The notes beneath the pieces were generated by a model. The model ran no database searches. It was not told the origin of the DNA and saw only the letters and a program-made list of their open reading frames with translations. 36,748 nucleotides of DNA from Mucilaginibacter sp. (GTDB taxonomy: Bacteria > Bacteroidota > Bacteroidia > Sphingobacteriales > Sphingobacteriaceae): assembly GCA_028288285.1 (NCBI GenBank), contig JAQBNZ010000184.1, forward strand, positions 1 through 36,748, in the 5' to 3' direction. A program made the position numbers and the translations under genes. The stretch's first letter is position 1. Every line of letters starts with the position of its first letter. This document shows, piece by piece, positions 1 through 8,105 of the stretch.

Positions 1-94
1 TAAAATGATAAAAAAAGAAGTTAACATTGTAGCAAAAGCAAATTTTGGTTTTGGAGATGTAAACTCCTGTTTAATACTAAGTAAATACAAGTAA
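1..94 (+). CDS. Beta-ketoacyl-ACP synthase-like protein, C-terminal end only
   Basis: The window opens inside a reading frame whose codons start at position 2 and which stops with TAA at 92-94. The last residues contain ANFGFGDVN followed by a short hydrophobic strand. This matches the C-terminal signature of thiolase-fold ketoacyl synthases (FabF/KAS II and type II PKS ketosynthases, usually NxFGFGGxN), which carry out decarboxylative condensation of acyl chains on a carrier protein. The catalytic Cys and both His lie outside the window and cannot be checked. The usual second Gly of FGFGG is Asp here. It ends 6 bp before an acyl carrier protein and probably shares its operon, which supports the call. 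It could also be a chain-length-factor-like partner lacking the active Cys. Confidence 0.72.
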   Translation, partial: KMIKKEVNIVAKANFGFGDVNSCLILSKYK

Positions 95-100
95 AGAGTA

Positions 101-358
101 ATGACAAGACAAGAAATTTTAAGTGAATTAAAGAAGGTTATTTCGCCTTATACAACTAATAAAGAAATGCTGGAAAGTATAGATGAGAATACAGATCTTA
201 TAGCAGATCTGAAGATCAACTCTGCTAATCTTGTTGATATCATTATAGATGCAGAAGCTAAGTTTGATATTGAAATTGATTATGACTCTGCCGATAAAAT
301 GGTAAACGTGGGTAATTGTATTGATGTAATAAGCGAAAAGCTTGGCCAAAAACAATGA
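101..358 (+). CDS. Acyl carrier protein
   Basis: An 85-residue protein with the size and four-helix pattern of a free-standing acyl carrier protein. Ser41 in the segment LKINSANLVDII occupies the place of the phosphopantetheine-bearing Ser; the usual DSL is NSA here, so it is a divergent carrier and not a housekeeping AcpP. Acidic helix II (DIIIDAEAKFDIEID) fits interaction with ketosynthases and transferases. It is cytoplasmic and carries growing acyl or polyketide chains as thioesters. It lies 6 bp after the ketosynthase end and overlaps the phosphopantetheinyl transferase by 4 bp (ATGA), so the three are translated as a set. The substrate is unknown; a dedicated lipid or polyene-type pathway is more likely than bulk fatty-acid synthesis. 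Confidence 0.88.
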   Translation: MTRQEILSELKKVISPYTTNKEMLESIDENTDLIADLKINSANLVDIIIDAEAKFDIEIDYDSADKMVNVGNCIDVISEKLGQKQ

Positions 359-1038
359 TAAGTGCCGGCAACGATATTGTATCTATTGCTGCTATAAACA
401 CTGTACGAACAAAACAGCCGGCTTTTTATAAAAAAATACTTTCTGAAACGGAGATAGCTCAACACCAAGCTGCTTATGCTGAGATAATACCTTTTGAAGT
501 TTACGTTTGGTTATTATGGTCCATCAAAGAATCGGCCTATAAATATCTTCAAAGGCTTAATCCCGAACTTATCTTTTCTCCAACCAGATTCGTTGTAAGC
601 GATTTGCGAGTGCCTGAAAAGCCAATAACTGAAAGCTTCGGTTTGTCACAACTGGAAGCAATTGAGCTTGATAATGAGTCAGCATGGACGGGATTGATAA
701 CATATGGAGATAATATTCTGTACTCCCAGTCGGTACTTTATCCGGATGTTATTCATTCTATAGTTAACCATGAAAATACGTTTAAGAACGTTTACCGGGG
801 TATTAAAACTATAACCAATACCAGTTCCTCAAATCAATCAGCAACTGTGAGAACATTTATTTTGGATAAGCTTAATAGCTTTTTCAGTACTAAAAAACTA
901 CAGGTAGATAAAAGCAAACACGGTATCCCTGTAATATCAGATGGCGAAAACCAAATGCAGTTGCCCGTTTCTTTATCTCATCATGAGCACTTTGTAGCAT
1001 ATTCATTTTATTACGAGGGAAGTTTTAATGAGGAGTAA
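355..1038 (+). CDS. 4'-phosphopantetheinyl transferase family protein
   Basis: A 227-residue protein with the two-lobed Sfp/AcpS plan. The N-terminal GNDIV resembles the metal-binding GxDxV of these enzymes, FYKKILSETEIA matches the AcpS helix, and WSIKESAYKYL (about residues 63-73) is the WxxKEAxxK motif whose Glu binds Mg2+. A second lobe near the C-terminus has LPVSLSHHEHFVAYSF, the conserved SxSH region. The family moves phosphopantetheine from CoA to the Ser of carrier proteins. The start codon overlaps the stop of the preceding acyl carrier gene, so that protein is the obvious substrate. It closes the operon and is followed by a terminator at 1077-1106. The motifs are slightly diverged, but a pathway-dedicated transferase is the best reading. 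Confidence 0.82.
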   Translation: MISAGNDIVSIAAINTVRTKQPAFYKKILSETEIAQHQAAYAEIIPFEVYVWLLWSIKESAYKYLQRLNPELIFSPTRFVVSDLRVPEKPITESFGLSQLEAIELDNESAWTGLITYGDNILYSQSVLYPDVIHSIVNHENTFKNVYRGIKTITNTSSSNQSATVRTFILDKLNSFFSTKKLQVDKSKHGIPVISDGENQMQLPVSLSHHEHFVAYSFYYEGSFNEE

Positions 1039-1076
1039 GTTCAATAGCCTTACTTAATGTTCTTTTTTGGCTGCAG

Positions 1077-1106
1077 GCCGTCTCACCAATGTAAGGCGGC
1101 TTTTTT
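1077..1106 (+). terminator. Intrinsic terminator after the carrier-protein operon
   Basis: GCCGTCT at 1077-1083 pairs with AGGCGGC at 1094-1100 (one G-T pair, 10-nt loop), followed directly by six T at 1101-1106. It lies 38 bp after the transferase stop and 13 bp before the promoter element at 1120, so it separates the two plus-strand units. Confidence 0.75.
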
Positions 1107-1119
1107 GTTGTGTGCTCAA

Positions 1120-1149
1120 GGCAACTAAATAATAAACTTAGCCGTAACT
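1120..1149 (+). promoter_or_regulatory. Putative ECF promoter P1 (ABC transporter unit)
   Basis: GGCAACT at 1120-1126, 16 nt, then CGTAACT at 1143-1149. Same layout as the elements at 8876, 8932, 15647, 21953, 24292 and 24507. The CGT box ends 25 nt before the TTG start at 1175, a normal leader length, which supports that start. Function is inferred from motif recurrence and its likeness to ECF -35 (AAC core) and -10 (CGT) boxes. Confidence 0.75.
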
Positions 1150-1174
1150 TATTTATACTGCTGACAGTTAAGCT

Positions 1175-2845
1175 TTGAAAAATATTTACTCCGCTATTTT
1201 AAGGATACTTGATCAGAAAGAGAAGCATAAACTGGTTTCTTTAATAGTGCTTGATCTGATTATTGGCATTCTGGATATTGCTTTTCTGGGATTTATGCTG
1301 CTGGTGATCAATTTTTACACAAAGACCGGTGCCTCAAACACCAGTTCTTTTCTTGATCATTTCTTTAATAAAAACTCGCTGTTACTCATCAGCGGATTTC
1401 TTTTGCTGTTCGGATTAAAGAACCTGTTGGGATATTTTATCTCCAGATCACAAAATTTTTTCTTTTACCAGGTGGCCTCGCGCTTGTCTGACAGAAACAT
1501 TAGGCAGTATTTAAAAGCGGGTTACCTGGAGTTTATAAATGTTGATTCATCTGTACAGATACGTAAAATAAGCCAGCAGCCTATTGAGTTTAGTACATAT
1601 ATTTTAACAAATGTTCAGCAGATAATATCACAAGCTGTGCTTATATTCTTCACAATAGTTGCAATCCTTTTTTATCACCCATCATTGTTTTTACTGCTTT
1701 TTATATTGCTGCTGCCACCGGTAATTTTATTGGGCTGGTTTGTAAGGAAGAAGTTGAAAAATATCCGGGCTGATACAAAAACCACAAGCGCAAAGACCAT
1801 TCAGCATTTACAGGAATCGTTATCAGGGTTTATAGAGAGCAATATTTACAGTAAGGACGATTTTTTTGTGAGTCGTTATTATGCCTACCAGAACAAGCTG
1901 AACCAGAATATTGCTACCCAGCAAACATTGCAGGGTTTACCATCAAGGTTAATAGAGGTGTTTGCTATACTTGGTTTCTTTATTCTTATAGCCATTAATA
2001 AATGGTCGGCAAATGCACCGGGTATCAATCTGCTTAATATCGGTGTTTTTATGGCCGCGTCTTACAAGATCATTCCGGGGATAGTTAAAATACTAAATAG
2101 TTCGGGCCAAATCAAGGCTTACAGCTTTACCCTTACCGATCTTTTACCGTCGGATACAAATACCACCGTTAAAGCTGAAATAAGAGAAAAAATTACCTCT
2201 ATAAGATTTAACCAGGTAGATTTTAACTTTAAAAAGCAGCAAATTTTACGTAACTTAAGTATTGAAATTACCGCTGGCGATTTTGCAGGGATATCAGGCA
2301 AATCCGGCTTGGGTAAAACAACTATAATAAACCTTTTGTTGGGATTTTTAGAGCAGCAAAGCGGAGATATTTTAATAAATAACAAAGCTGTAAATGCCAT
2401 TGAACGGCAGCAATACTGGCCAGTAATATCTTACGTAAAGCAGCAGGCTTTTTTTATAAATGATTCCATTCTTAAAAACATCACCCTAACAGATGATGAT
2501 TATGATGCAGAGAAATTAACCAGAGCGATAAGTATTTGTGGTATTGACTGCATGCTTAATGAATATACCGACGGGATAAATAAACAGATAACCGAGAATG
2601 GTAAAAATATAAGCGGCGGACAACGGCAAAGAATAGTACTTGCACGTGCCTTATATCATGATTTTGACTTGCTTATATTAGATGAGCCTTTCAGCGAAAT
2701 AGATACCGAAGGAGAAAATGCAATACTTACCCGTTTGAAGCGGCTTGCAGAGCAAGGTAAAATGGTGCTGTTTATAACCCACAATACGGCAAGCTTAACA
2801 TTTTGTAATAAAATTATTTTACCCAATGCAAACCAATCTGTCTAA
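1175..2845 (+). CDS. ABC exporter, membrane domain fused to ATPase (lipid/glycan flippase-like)
   Basis: A 556-residue half-transporter. About six membrane helices lie in residues 18-310 and an ATPase domain in 335-556. Visible motifs are Walker A GKSGLGKT (375-382, Lys381), the Q-loop segment YVKQQ, signature ISGGQ (479-483), Walker B LLILDEP (499-505, catalytic Glu504) and the H-loop His536. All ATPase residues look intact, so a working homodimer in the inner membrane is expected. The layout resembles exporters of lipid-linked oligosaccharides (PglK type) and general MsbA-like exporters; the cargo is unknown. The start is TTG; the ECF-type element at 1120-1149 ends 25 nt upstream and no earlier start fits. 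The gene overlaps the next glycosyltransferase by 20 bp, which suggests a glycan or glycolipid substrate. Confidence 0.88.
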   Translation: MKNIYSAILRILDQKEKHKLVSLIVLDLIIGILDIAFLGFMLLVINFYTKTGASNTSSFLDHFFNKNSLLLISGFLLLFGLKNLLGYFISRSQNFFFYQVASRLSDRNIRQYLKAGYLEFINVDSSVQIRKISQQPIEFSTYILTNVQQIISQAVLIFFTIVAILFYHPSLFLLLFILLLPPVILLGWFVRKKLKNIRADTKTTSAKTIQHLQESLSGFIESNIYSKDDFFVSRYYAYQNKLNQNIATQQTLQGLPSRLIEVFAILGFFILIAINKWSANAPGINLLNIGVFMAASYKIIPGIVKILNSSGQIKAYSFTLTDLLPSDTNTTVKAEIREKITSIRFNQVDFNFKKQQILRNLSIEITAGDFAGISGKSGLGKTTIINLLLGFLEQQSGDILINNKAVNAIERQQYWPVISYVKQQAFFINDSILKNITLTDDDYDAEKLTRAISICGIDCMLNEYTDGINKQITENGKNISGGQRQRIVLARALYHDFDLLILDEPFSEIDTEGENAILTRLKRLAEQGKMVLFITHNTASLTFCNKIILPNANQSV

Positions 2846-3905
2846 AGCGATAATAATACTTACTCCCGGTTTTCCGGCTGATGAGAACGACAGCACCTGT
2901 TTACCACCACAGCAGATTTTTGTAAAGACTTTGCAGCAAATGCATCCAAAGCTTAAAGTAATTGTACTTACATTCCAATACCCGTTTTTTGCCGGCAGGT
3001 ATTTATGGAACGGGATTGAAGTTATTGCTTTCGGTGGCAAAGGAAGAGGTAAAATATATAGGCAGGTACTTTGGTTAAAAGTTGTACAGTGCTTACATAA
3101 TTTAAATAAGCAATACGAAATAACGGGTTTGTTAAGTTTTTGGCTGGATGAATGTGCGCTAATTGGCAGCCGGTTTTCAAAACTGAAAGGTATAAAACAT
3201 TTATGCTGGATCTTAGGTCAGGATGCTAAAGCGGACAATAAGTACGCTCAACAAATGAAACCTAAAGCAGACGAGCTAATTGCGTTATCAGACTTTGTGG
3301 TAGAAGAATACAGCAAAAACTATGGCATAAAGCCGGCGCACATTATCCCGGTAGGGGTAGATTCTACCCTGTTTGGTGAAAGTGTGAAGGACAGGGATAT
3401 TGATATATTAGGAGTAGGTTCATTAATACCATTAAAGCAATTTGATGCTTTTGTTAAAATAGCGGGCTTCTTAAAGCTATTCCGCCCCAACATTAAAGCT
3501 GTCATTTGTGGTAAGGGCCCCGAGCAGGAGCGTTTATTAGCTATAATTAAAACGCTGGGAATTGAAAAAAATATAAGACTCACAGGAGAGTTACCACACC
3601 ACGAAGTTTTAGCTTTAATGCAACGGTCAAAGCTATTACTGCATGCATCAGCCTATGAGGGTTTTGGCGCCGTTTGCCTGGAAGCACTTTATGCCGGAGC
3701 CAATGTGATTAGTTTTGTAAAGCCGATGGATGCATCCATACCTAACTGGCACATTGCAATTAACGAAGATGATATGCTGCAAAAAGTAGAATCCATTTTG
3801 AACGACCCACAGCCTAATTATAGTCCGGTACTGCCCTATCCTATTGCTGATAATGCAAAAGCCATGATGGAACTTTTTAATTACAGCGAAGCGGCGATAC
3901 ATTGA
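2826..3905 (+). CDS. Glycosyltransferase, GT4-type GT-B fold
   Basis: A 359-residue protein with two Rossmann-like halves. The C-terminal half has VGSLIPLKQFDAFVKIA, the strand VICGKGPEQERL, and the nucleotide-sugar motif EGFGAVCLE (Glu278 to Glu286, the E-x7-E of retaining GT4 enzymes). The family transfers a sugar from a nucleotide donor to a lipid-linked or glycan acceptor on the cytoplasmic side of the inner membrane. There is no signal peptide or membrane helix. The gene starts inside the end of the ABC exporter (20 bp overlap), so the two are coupled. Its 3' end overlaps by 25 bp the end of the opposing glycosyltransferase gene. Donor and acceptor cannot be deduced. Confidence 0.88.
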   Translation: MQTNLSKAIIILTPGFPADENDSTCLPPQQIFVKTLQQMHPKLKVIVLTFQYPFFAGRYLWNGIEVIAFGGKGRGKIYRQVLWLKVVQCLHNLNKQYEITGLLSFWLDECALIGSRFSKLKGIKHLCWILGQDAKADNKYAQQMKPKADELIALSDFVVEEYSKNYGIKPAHIIPVGVDSTLFGESVKDRDIDILGVGSLIPLKQFDAFVKIAGFLKLFRPNIKAVICGKGPEQERLLAIIKTLGIEKNIRLTGELPHHEVLALMQRSKLLLHASAYEGFGAVCLEALYAGANVISFVKPMDASIPNWHIAINEDDMLQKVESILNDPQPNYSPVLPYPIADNAKAMMELFNYSEAAIH

Positions 3906-4984
3906 ATTTTTTGGGCTATAGCTTCAAAGGATAAATACGTTTTAAAGTATTGGAGTGTAAGTTTCCGTTTAGTTTCTACATCCATCTCTAATGTTTGCCT
4001 TAAAGCGGATAGCAACGCCTTCTCGTTACCCGGCTCATATAAAATGCCGCATTTGCCACTATTGGTTATCATTCGGAAAGAAAAAATATCGGTAACTATA
4101 GGCACACAACCGCATGACATCGCCTCACAAACAGCCGCGCCGCTGCCCTCATAATGCGAACCTGAAACTATAAAATCAGCACTGTTGAACCAATATAACA
4201 GGTCGTTATGGGCAACTTTACCAATTAGTACAACAGATTTTGCCTGCGCTGGACTGGATGCCAGCAATACCTGTATGATCTTTAATAACTCATCAGTATG
4301 GTATATCATGTAAAGCCGGGCACCAGGTTCCGTCTCAGCAAATTTTAGAAATGCTTTTACAACTGTTATCGGGTCCTTATTGTCATTAAGGCGGCCTACC
4401 CATAAAAATATTTTATTGCCGGCAACATTTGTTCTTTCACGGGCCAGATTGCGGTCTGTAGGATGGAAAACCGAAGAAACTTCCATTACCTCATGAATTT
4501 TTGCAGCCGATGCCAGATTGCCGTTTGCTATCCATTCCATCCCCATAGGGTATGATGCAAACAGGTAGGCATCCACACAACGGTCGGCGAGTTGCTGCAA
4601 AACTTTTTTAAATCCGGAGAAAGGTTTTTCGGCATGATTCTGAACAATTATTTTTACCTCCCGACCCAAAAGCAAACGTAATTGAATAACTTGAAGCGGG
4701 AAGTGCAGTCCCTGAATAACTACAATTTGGGGCTGTTGCGCTTTTATATAATTATTGAGCTTTTTCGGAAAAAAGCGCAAATTTTTGTCAAAAAACTGCA
4801 CAAAATGGTATCCTACGTTTTCGTTAAAAACCAGCCCTTCATAGTTGATCTGTTCAATGCTGATTACCTCGTTTTCTTTGGCCAGCGCCTCCAAAACACC
4901 AGTATAGGCGTTAATGCGTTTTAACCAGGCCTGTGGCTCGTTAAATTCTTTTGTGTACACGTAGCTGGCAAAAACGTATCTCAT
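3881..4984 (-). CDS. Glycosyltransferase, GT4-type
   Basis: A 367-residue cytoplasmic GT-B protein and the last gene of the five-gene minus-strand unit that starts at 8844. The C-terminal half shows WVGRLNDNKDPITVVKAF (the donor-domain start of GT4 enzymes) and HYEGSGAAVCEAMSCG, which holds the E-x7-E pair. The N-terminal acceptor half is less conserved, as usual. Expected role: adding a sugar from an NDP donor to a lipid-linked glycan. An 18-bp gap separates it from the acetyltransferase-like gene upstream. Its 3' end overlaps the plus-strand glycosyltransferase tail by 25 bp and no terminator is visible between them, so the two transcripts are expected to run into each other. Confidence 0.88.
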   Translation of the reverse strand: MRYVFASYVYTKEFNEPQAWLKRINAYTGVLEALAKENEVISIEQINYEGLVFNENVGYHFVQFFDKNLRFFPKKLNNYIKAQQPQIVVIQGLHFPLQVIQLRLLLGREVKIIVQNHAEKPFSGFKKVLQQLADRCVDAYLFASYPMGMEWIANGNLASAAKIHEVMEVSSVFHPTDRNLARERTNVAGNKIFLWVGRLNDNKDPITVVKAFLKFAETEPGARLYMIYHTDELLKIIQVLLASSPAQAKSVVLIGKVAHNDLLYWFNSADFIVSGSHYEGSGAAVCEAMSCGCVPIVTDIFSFRMITNSGKCGILYEPGNEKALLSALRQTLEMDVETKRKLTLQYFKTYLSFEAIAQKIQCIAASL

Positions 4985-5002
4985 TTACAGGCGTTTAACT
5001 GT

Positions 5003-5959
5003 TTAAAATATATCAATATCAGCAAATGTGAAGGCTAAGCTTCTCGGATCAATGCCCGACCCAAGGTCTTTTATAATTATAGGAAAAGCAGGAACAGGTT
5101 CGCTGTATATTTTTAGTAACGTATATAGTTTTGTGTAAAAGCTTACCTGAAACTGCAGTTTTTGCAACCCAAGCTTTTTTGTCAGTCGGGTTAATGCTTG
5201 TATCACATTATCAAAGTCATTTTCAAAGCCGCTTATGTCACCAACTATAAAACCGTTTTGAATTTTAAACCAAACTATTGCTTCTCCAATTTTAATTGTA
5301 TAGGTAGTATTATAGGTTTTGTATTGCAGATAGTCGTCAGTACGGTAAACCCCATTATAGCCTTTATTAAACACAGAATTAGGTATACCGTGCTGTGGCA
5401 AAACTAATTTTTTCAGCACTTGTTTTATATAAGCTTTATAAAGCCCGTTAAATATTTCAAATTTTAAAGCCAGCTGTTCTAACGGAACCGTAGTAACAGG
5501 GATGGTAAAACGTTCTAAAAAGCCTGTTACCTGCCAACCGAGTTTATTTACAAGGCCCGGCAGTGAATTTTGGTTAGGGAAACCAAAGACTAATTTAATG
5601 TTTTCATCGCGGCATAAATCATAAGCAAACTTGGCCAGCAAAACAAACAGTCCTTTGTTACGGTGCTCCGGATGGGTCATGGTATCGGCAGATTGCGCAG
5701 CTAAAACCAGTTCATGATTGTATTGAATAAAACAGGGGATAACGCCATAATAAGCAGCAGGCAGGTTGGTTTTATCATAAGCCAGAAAGCCCGTGTACAT
5801 TACTTTAGTGTAAGCCGTATTATATTTACGGGCAAAGTAATAAGAAGGCAAAAACTTGTCATAAACGGCTTCATATAGCTCTGCCATATCTTTTAGCCGG
5901 TTATGGTTTAACCGCTCAATGCGGTAGCCATTAATAATATTCTCCCCTGATAGTGGCAT
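5003..5959 (-). CDS. GNAT-family N-acyltransferase-like protein
   Basis: A 318-residue protein. Residues about 15-150 look like a GNAT acetyltransferase fold: a helix rich in basic and aromatic residues, then central strands ending in DTMTHPEHRNKGLFVLLAKF, which resembles motif A (HPxxRxxGL, acetyl-CoA pyrophosphate binding), then VFGFPNQNSLPG. The remaining 150 residues may form a second, degenerate GNAT-like lobe, as in acyltransferases that modify amino sugars or lipids. It overlaps the end of the deacetylase gene by 29 bp. Next to a polysaccharide deacetylase and an amidohydrolase, N-acylation of an amino sugar on the glycan is a reasonable guess, but the substrate is not shown by sequence. 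Confidence 0.68.
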   Translation of the reverse strand: MPLSGENIINGYRIERLNHNRLKDMAELYEAVYDKFLPSYYFARKYNTAYTKVMYTGFLAYDKTNLPAAYYGVIPCFIQYNHELVLAAQSADTMTHPEHRNKGLFVLLAKFAYDLCRDENIKLVFGFPNQNSLPGLVNKLGWQVTGFLERFTIPVTTVPLEQLALKFEIFNGLYKAYIKQVLKKLVLPQHGIPNSVFNKGYNGVYRTDDYLQYKTYNTTYTIKIGEAIVWFKIQNGFIVGDISGFENDFDNVIQALTRLTKKLGLQKLQFQVSFYTKLYTLLKIYSEPVPAFPIIIKDLGSGIDPRSLAFTFADIDIF

Positions 5960-6932
5960 ACAGTTGGTTTGCGGTTGATATAAAAGGGTTTATGGTTAGT
6001 CGTTCTTTTAAGGCTGGTTCGGACTGGTCTTTTAGGGTATTAAACTCAGTAGCCAGTAACTGTTCATAGCCGGTTTTTTGTGCCAGTTGCAATACATTGG
6101 TATTATATGCGCCGTATGGAAAAGCTATACTGGTGATTTCTTTCCCGGTTAAATTTTCCAAATAGTGTTTGGACTGAACCATCTCCTTTTCGGCAGATGC
6201 TGTATCAATCCGCGACAGATCATTATGATAATAACCATGCGAACCAATGGTAGCATATTGCGATGCAGATAATGTTTTGATCTGTTCGCCGGTCATTTGC
6301 AACCAATAATCCGGATAATGTTTGTGTCTATGAAAGCCTGTTAATTTATCCAGTAAGTTAAGCAATTCTCCTTTATTCTCAAATCCTACCTGGCGTAATT
6401 TTTCTGCAAGTGTAATGCCGTTATTTGCATATTTATTATAACGGTTTTTATAATAGATCTCACTTTTAAACGTAAGCTGTGCCGGGCCTAATTTTTCTGT
6501 AATACTTAAAAAGTCATTCCACAAAATATCATATTTGGTGGCGCTTATGGCTGTAACAAAAAAGGTTGCAGGTATCTGGTATTGTTCCAATAACGGCAAA
6601 ACGTAATGGTAGTTGTTGGCGAAGCCATCATCAAACGTAAGGCAGATGTTGAATTTGTTATTACTGAAGCGCTGTTCATAAAAATCAGTTAACGTAACTG
6701 TATTAAAATGTTTCTTATAAATTTTTAAGTGCTCTTCAAAAGTTGTTTGAGTAATAAATAAAGTGTTGAAACGGGTAGGAGAGTCATGGCAAACACCGTG
6801 GTAAGCCAAAATCCTGCTGCCACGAGCATCCCGATAAGTACTTTCATCGGCACCTAAAATATGCAGTGCATCGCCAAAAAAATTATGCGCTTTACGGGAC
6901 GATTTGATATAGAGCTTTTTAAGGATGTTCAT
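5931..6932 (-). CDS. Polysaccharide deacetylase (NodB homology, CE4)
   Basis: A 333-residue protein with the CE4 motifs in order: ILAYHGV near the start, TFDDGF (Asp101, Asp102; catalytic base and metal ligand), SHGYYHNDL (His232 and His236; the H-x3-H metal pair) and IAFPYGAYN (270-278). These are the residues that bind the divalent metal and remove N- or O-acetyl groups from sugars. There is no clear signal peptide, only a basic N-terminus, so it may act on cytoplasmic or membrane-associated intermediates. It lies 3 bp after the amidohydrolase gene and overlaps the GNAT-like gene. Removing an acetyl group and adding another acyl group would be a coherent pair of steps, but this is inference. 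Confidence 0.9.
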   Translation of the reverse strand: MNILKKLYIKSSRKAHNFFGDALHILGADESTYRDARGSRILAYHGVCHDSPTRFNTLFITQTTFEEHLKIYKKHFNTVTLTDFYEQRFSNNKFNICLTFDDGFANNYHYVLPLLEQYQIPATFFVTAISATKYDILWNDFLSITEKLGPAQLTFKSEIYYKNRYNKYANNGITLAEKLRQVGFENKGELLNLLDKLTGFHRHKHYPDYWLQMTGEQIKTLSASQYATIGSHGYYHNDLSRIDTASAEKEMVQSKHYLENLTGKEITSIAFPYGAYNTNVLQLAQKTGYEQLLATEFNTLKDQSEPALKERLTINPFISTANQLYATIRGEYY

Positions 6933-6935
6933 AGA

Positions 6936-8105
6936 TCAGGCTGCTGGTTCGGAGGAAATATCCACCGGAATATTCACATCCGGTTGGTATTGCTTTATTT
7001 GAGCTATTAAACCGGTTATATCGCCCTGCACATATTTAATGCTATTGCCAATGTGTATTTTATCAAAGTTATCGGTGTTAATACTATCATTTATCTGATG
7101 ATAAATTGACTCATCAAACAGCTGGATCTTACCTAGGTGTATCACTAATAAAATATCTTCAGGCTTTGTGTCATAAAATGATGTGATGCCCGTGGAATGG
7201 GTTTTTGCTTTAGCCACCACCAGATCGGCATCAAGCCCTTCTTGTATGTTGCCGGTGTTGAGCTGCCAGATAGTAGCAGCCTTTTTTGTTAGCGACTGAT
7301 ACAGTTCTTCATCAGTAAGCATTAGCGTTTTACGGGCCATACGAATATGGCTCCAAATATCCCAGCTGCCAGTAAGGGTAGAGTCGGTACCGAACAATAT
7401 TTGTGTGAATTTTTTTAGGTGGTTAACTTTAGCGGTATCATCAAGTAAGAAATAATTAGATTGTGGGCACCATACTATCGCTTTAAATGATTTAGCTTGT
7501 GTGGGTGTAAGCGCCACACCATGGACGCCTATCAGTTTCCGGTTCAATAAGTTCCATTTTAGCAGTTCGTCAATTTCTTTGTGGGCGGCCTCGTTAGTGC
7601 CCTCCCCAATATGTATTACTGCCGGCTTATTAATTTGAAGAGGATTATTCAGCTTTTTTTTCCACTCCTTCTCAAATTGAATTGAATGGATGCTTTGTGG
7701 CTTTTCGTATACATTAATTAAGGGATCTGTCATATTTGACCGTTCGCCATGATTAACCACCGTTGTAACGCCGCATAACAGGTTTTTGTACATACCCCAG
7801 CGCGTTCGCAATTCTTTAGGTATTTTAAGTATGGCGGTTATCTCATCCGCATAAATTTTATGAATATGTTCACCCCACTCGGTATAACTGGAGTAAGTTT
7901 TATAACCTAATTTTGGGAAAAGATTAAAGTCGAGGTGGTCATGAGAATTGATGAGTCCCGGGAAAATAATGGCATTAATAAACATAAGCTGCGGGCAGTT
8001 CTTGTTTGTAAGGGAAACATCCGAGATCTGTGCAATTTTACCCTTGCTTATCCTGATGCTTACCTTTTTATCACTATCCGCTATGCATACGTTATTTAGT
8101 ATCAT
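6936..8105 (-). CDS. Metal-dependent amidohydrolase (deaminase/chlorohydrolase-like)
   Basis: With the start at 8105 this is a 389-residue protein that begins at the short beta strands of the composite amidohydrolase fold. Metal-site residues are visible: His55 and His57 in NSHDHLDF, His165 with Glu168 in VIHIGEG, His195 in GVHGVAL and Asp241 in FGTDSTLTGS. This is the pattern of the cytosine deaminase/SsnA/AtzA side of the superfamily, which hydrolyses C-N bonds of ring systems or amides. An upstream in-frame ATG at 8186 would add 27 residues lying within the methyltransferase gene that do not look like this family, so I chose 8105, which gives a 14-bp overlap. Such an enzyme is unusual in a glycan cluster; its substrate is unknown. 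Confidence 0.82.
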   Translation of the reverse strand: MILNNVCIADSDKKVSIRISKGKIAQISDVSLTNKNCPQLMFINAIIFPGLINSHDHLDFNLFPKLGYKTYSSYTEWGEHIHKIYADEITAILKIPKELRTRWGMYKNLLCGVTTVVNHGERSNMTDPLINVYEKPQSIHSIQFEKEWKKKLNNPLQINKPAVIHIGEGTNEAAHKEIDELLKWNLLNRKLIGVHGVALTPTQAKSFKAIVWCPQSNYFLLDDTAKVNHLKKFTQILFGTDSTLTGSWDIWSHIRMARKTLMLTDEELYQSLTKKAATIWQLNTGNIQEGLDADLVVAKAKTHSTGITSFYDTKPEDILLVIHLGKIQLFDESIYHQINDSINTDNFDKIHIGNSIKYVQGDITGLIAQIKQYQPDVNIPVDISSEPAA

